A stretch of DNA of 9,114 nt, from NCBI GenBank assembly GCA_020721025.1, contig DYNO01000136.1, positions 1 to 9,114 on the forward strand. The letters run 5' to 3'. This stretch comes from Thiomargarita sp. (lineage in GTDB: Bacteria > Pseudomonadota > Gammaproteobacteria > Beggiatoales > Beggiatoaceae). Below the pieces are notes generated by a model. The model worked only from the letters and a program-made list of their open reading frames with translations, made no database searches and was not told where the DNA came from. Position 1 is the first letter of the stretch; each line of letters begins with the position of its first letter. Shown piece by piece: positions 7,901-9,114 of this stretch. Position numbers and translations under genes: made by a program.

Positions 7901-7980
7901 CGCACCACGCTTTCATTACGTTCTCCAGCAATGCGGCGTAAATCATCGAGTTCGCGGTAATAAGTTTGAATGTGGTGCAT
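4954..7980 (-). CDS. single-chain restriction-modification enzyme: PD-(D/E)xK nuclease + N6-adenine methyltransferase + ISP-type specificity region
   Basis: This 1008-residue protein combines cleavage and adenine methylation. The N-terminus (1-115) looks like a PD-(D/E)xK nuclease with E23, D61 (RVDGALI) and E76-A-K78 (WWEAKDE). A mostly helical linker follows (about 125-295). The methyltransferase carries the SAM-binding motif DPCTGTGTF (337-345) and catalytic NPPY (450-453), with YTPQEAV (303-309) just before, as in the N6_Mtase family. Residues from about 540 (DLLGDLRDK, then DQGGNIF and IQTGVTISFFV) to the C-terminus (LGNRSALEWILDQYKEKTPKD, TYRFADYK) match what I recall of Type ISP enzymes such as LlaGI/LlaBIII. 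Those are about 1,570 residues with a helicase; here no Walker A or helicase motif is visible, so it is functionally closer to Type IIG. The frame is intact. The ATG at 7978-7980 has no clear Shine-Dalgarno, but the family-like sequence begins right there. The recognition site cannot be read. Confidence 0.85.
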   Translation of the reverse strand: MHHIQTYYRELDDLRRIAGERNESVVRAAFQNLLKNIAEEHQLILVNEYPMRKTSGLIRVDGALIDRLRLVHGWWEAKDEQDVLDDEIAAKLAKGYPSDNIIFEDTRTAVLLQSHEEISRCPVANPKAFEKLLTQFFEYELPEVQNFRLARDKFLTELPDVSVALTQLLNQAHRENSQFHQQAQTFLTLCQRSIGQNVTQHHIDEMLIQHILTDQVFRAVFPNSNFHRENHLAVAIGQLEDKFLRGETRINLLKRLEPYFAAIRQAAASTVTSHEKQTFLKQVYEDFYTAYNPKDADKLGIVYTPQEAVRFIISGCDWLSRQHFDKYLIDKGLDILDPCTGTGTFIVDLLDFWRGQQKGLIYKFSQELHANEISILSYYIACLNIEQTFYEITEQWREFKGLCFVNTLENLGFERTHEGAVNDLFGSLTDENHLRIKSQNQRKIPVIIGNPPYNANQQNENDNNKNDAAVAIDKRIKETYVHESKAQKTKMYDPYIRFFRWASDRLGEKGIVGFITNRSFLDKRSFDGFRKVVAQEFQEIWIVDLLGDLRDKSEVSLDQGGNIFNIQTGVTISFFVRNPQINGCKIQYIHAPEGMSGVEKLRWLKSNYLEKLARTGASNLIRPNAQGLWLNQPTENWSDWLPIASKEVKTGRSLHAIFKLHSLGISTNRDGWVYGFNTDDVAKKVQYFLDNYEKLRLKQTTEDGGIKWSEALKLRLQDEKSEDYDYSRIQDVMYRPFVTKKLYLSSLLIDRLGEQPNIFPIKTEPTKNSVICFSVGKRGKDFSCHASNLIPSLDVFLPDANTCLPIYRYSEDGKREENITDWALKQFCEHYQESAIQKIDIFHYVYAVLHDPRYREKFALNLKQEFPRIPFHREFNQWVEKGQQLMQLHIGFEDVTPYPLTRVEIAASKINQVRLKADKINHRIEIDSQTQLNSIPESAWQYQLGNRSALEWILDQYKEKTPKDATIREKFNTYRFADYKEQVIELLAKVCHVSVETVRIVREIEQLT

Positions 7981-8014
7981 GGTGGTTGATTCGATAATTG
8001 GTTGAGTGAAAAGG

Positions 8015-8157
8015 AATTAATTGTCTGAATCAGAATTTTCAGAATTTTAGAATTTCCAGAATAACGGCAACATCATGATACCAAGATCAAGCAATTCATT
8101 GTGTTTTTATTCTGCAAATTCTAAAATTCTGAAAATTCTGATTCAGACACGTTAATT
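8015..8157. repeat. large near-perfect inverted repeat built of AGAATTT units
   Basis: The left arm (8022-8064) and right arm (8107-8149) are 43 nt each and complementary except at one position (8056/8115, a C-C opposition); the outer 34 pairs are perfect. A 42-nt loop (8065-8106) separates them. Just outside, AATTAA (8015-8020) and TTAATT (8152-8157) extend the symmetry after a one-base asymmetry. Each arm contains about four tandem units of AGAATTT plus one or two bases, following a TGTCTGAATC end. It fills most of the 193-bp gap between hepT and the restriction-modification gene, both on the minus strand. It could be a dispersed MITE-like repeat, a very stable RNA hairpin ending or protecting the mntA-hepT transcript, or both. 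No coding potential is visible in it. Confidence 0.85.
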
Positions 8158-8173
8158 AAGCAAATCGTGCGAG

Positions 8174-8524
8174 TTATGGTTCAGATGATAAATCAGTTTG
8201 TTGCAACCAAGCAGTGACAACACGTTTTAATGTGGGTAAATCTTCTTGAATTGTCACCCAGACTTGCATCATATCCACTTTGTCATATTGATGAATTAAT
8301 ACATCTCGAAAGCCTGCAAAACCACGCCATTCAACATGAGGTTGTTGCATTTTGAGATCATCAGGGAGTCGTTTGACCGCTTCACCAATCACTTCAAAGT
8401 TACGAATCACTGCATCTTGTAGCAGTTCCTCGTGTAAAAATACTTCCTTGCCATAAGTTGAATAACGTTCAATTCGATGAATTCGTTGCAGAATATCATC
8501 TAAATAGAGATGTGGCGTTTTCAT
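8174..8524 (-). CDS. hepT: HepT-like HEPN ribonuclease toxin (DUF86)
   Basis: This 116-residue, mostly helical protein is of the HepT/DUF86 family. The catalytic HEPN motif R-x4-H-x-Y is intact as RDVLIHQY, with R73, H78 and Y80. The family-typical RNFEVIGEAVKRLP stretch (41-54) and WRGFAGFRD (66-74) are also present. Characterised HepT proteins are toxins that cut RNA and act as dimers. The partner MntA neutralises them by adding AMP groups to the motif tyrosine, here Y80. The start codon overlaps the mntA stop codon as ATGA, so translation is probably coupled, with the antitoxin made first. The gene is followed after 16 nt by the outer edge of the large hairpin. All key residues are kept, so I expect an active toxin. 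Confidence 0.9.
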   Translation of the reverse strand: MKTPHLYLDDILQRIHRIERYSTYGKEVFLHEELLQDAVIRNFEVIGEAVKRLPDDLKMQQPHVEWRGFAGFRDVLIHQYDKVDMMQVWVTIQEDLPTLKRVVTAWLQQTDLSSEP

Positions 8525-8817
8525 AGCCTTTTAGCATCTCGTAACACTTGTTCTTTTATAAGTGGGGATAAATTGCGTTCGATGGCGATATCAACTTTTT
8601 TACCTAATAATTCAAATAGTTCTTGGTGTAGGGCGACCAGTCGTAGGAAACTGATGTGATTGGGCATGTCAACTAATAAGTCAATGTCGCTTTCAGCCTG
8701 ATTATCGCCCCGCGCCACTGAGCCAAATACACGAACATTAGAGGCGTGATATTTTTGGCATAGTGCAAGGATTTGTGATTTATATTGTTGTAATTCATCA
8801 AAATTTAAGTATGTCAT
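8521..8817 (-). CDS. mntA: MntA-like minimal nucleotidyltransferase antitoxin
   Basis: This 98-residue minimal nucleotidyltransferase has the fold signature GS-x10-DxD: G32, S33, then D44 and D46 in FGSVARGDNQ and SDIDLLVD. A third carboxylate, D76, lies in KKVDIAI. In characterised pairs this enzyme transfers AMP from ATP to the HepT active-site tyrosine and so disarms it (type VII toxin-antitoxin). The ATG at 8815-8817 gives a product of normal family length; only a weak GAG lies upstream as a possible ribosome site. It is the first gene of the pair and overlaps hepT by 4 nt. No clear promoter was found in the 141-bp gap upstream, so it may be co-transcribed with the partial gene at 8959-9114 or use a weak promoter. 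Confidence 0.9.
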   Translation of the reverse strand: MTYLNFDELQQYKSQILALCQKYHASNVRVFGSVARGDNQAESDIDLLVDMPNHISFLRLVALHQELFELLGKKVDIAIERNLSPLIKEQVLRDAKRL

Positions 8818-8852
8818 TGTTGTTCTACTCGGTGCCGGAATTCTAATTTTTC

Positions 8853-8876
8853 TGTCTGAACCTTAATTTTCCTAAG
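8853..8876 (-). repeat. possible decayed copy of the arm of the large inverted repeat
   Basis: Read on the plus strand, this stretch starts with TGTCTGAA and has AATTTTC at the same spacing as the left arm beginning at 8022. I count 18 identities in 24 positions without gaps. It lies just upstream of mntA, so the toxin-antitoxin pair would be bracketed by repeat sequence. In AT-rich DNA chance similarity is possible. The strand is nominal because the parent repeat is symmetric. Confidence 0.3.
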
Positions 8877-8901
8877 CACTGATGGGATGCACTTGTTTTT
8901 T

Positions 8902-8930
8902 CTCGTTACTCAGTTCAACTCGGTAACGAG
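8902..8930. promoter_or_regulatory. hairpin or operator-like dyad upstream of mntA
   Basis: CTCGTTAC (8902-8909) and GTAACGAG (8923-8930) form a perfect 8-bp inverted repeat with a 13-nt centre, in which a little extra pairing is possible. On the minus strand, the direction of the surrounding genes, it is followed by a run of six A, so it is not an intrinsic terminator. It lies between the ribbon-helix-helix-like gene and mntA and may be a binding site for a dimeric regulator or a leader structure. Confidence 0.4.
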
Positions 8931-8958
8931 ATAATGTCATGTTTAGTGGGCTACATGA

Positions 8959-9114
8959 TTAATTTTGTTTTAGCAACGTAATGTTTTTACGCAATAAATC
9001 ATTCACCAAAATTCGCAACTGCTCTGGATTAAAACCACCTTTTTCATTTAGATAGTGTTGGATGTCTTGATCTAAATAAATTGGGATTTGTATTTCTTCA
9101 ATGGGAATATAGAA
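8959..9114 (-). CDS. small ribbon-helix-helix-like protein, C-terminal part
   Basis: An open frame enters from the right edge and gives 51 residues before a TAA at 8959-8961. The visible part has the pattern of a ribbon-helix-helix (CopG/Arc-like) protein: a strand (EEIQIPIYLD), a first helix (QDIQHYLNEKG) and a second helix (PEQLRILVNDLLRKNITLL). Such proteins are often antitoxins or small transcription repressors, but some proteins of this shape have no known role, and the fold call is by eye. The start lies outside the window. It is on the same strand as mntA-hepT, 141 bp upstream. Confidence 0.6.
   Translation of the reverse strand, partial: FYIPIEEIQIPIYLDQDIQHYLNEKGGFNPEQLRILVNDLLRKNITLLKQN

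Noticed and set aside
8022..8149. CRISPR-like or short tandem array in the AGAATTT region
   Set aside because: The units are about 8-9 nt, have no unique spacers, and are arranged as an inverted repeat, so it is not a CRISPR array.
8902..8930. Intrinsic terminator for the right-edge gene
   Set aside because: On the transcribed minus strand the stem is followed by A's, not U's.

Overview
The window looks like an accessory stretch of an AT-rich gammaproteobacterial chromosome. A DUF1841 gene (a family I know mainly from beta- and gammaproteobacteria), sigma70-like promoters, abundant dispersed AT-rich repeats and a defence-gene neighbourhood would fit a Beggiatoa/Thiothrix-type (Thiotrichales) genome. 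That assignment is inference; there is no rRNA or other marker gene here.

Left part (1-4889). At the left edge is the 5' end of an IS200/IS605-type tnpB gene on the minus strand, with a near-consensus promoter and a strong ribosome binding site. Next to it, also on the minus strand, is a small predicted exported protein of unknown function (209-520). It diverges from a large sodium:solute symporter (596-2644, plus). A hairpin that may end the symporter transcript is followed by a sigma70-like promoter and a dynamin-like membrane GTPase (2869-4338, plus). A 128-bp gap with two dyads leads to a DUF1841 gene (4467-4889, plus).

Right part (4890-9114). A C/G-rich palindrome separates the DUF1841 gene from a convergent block in which every gene is on the minus strand. 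In transcription order (right to left) these are: the 3' end of a small ribbon-helix-helix-like protein (8959-9114, cut by the window edge); an mntA-hepT type VII toxin-antitoxin pair overlapping by ATGA (8521-8817 and 8174-8524); a 143-bp region forming an almost perfect 43-bp-arm hairpin made of AGAATTT-type units; and a 1008-residue single-chain restriction-modification enzyme (4954-7980). The last resembles Type ISP enzymes but has no helicase. The right half reads as a small defence/stability island: restriction-modification, toxin-antitoxin and a possible second antitoxin.

The genes belong to known families. The least explained signals are the large AGAATTT hairpin, a decayed-looking copy of its arm on the other side of the mntA-hepT pair, and the helicase-less ISP-like enzyme with an AT-rich stretch in its presumed specificity region. 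I saw no tRNA, rRNA, CRISPR array or riboswitch.
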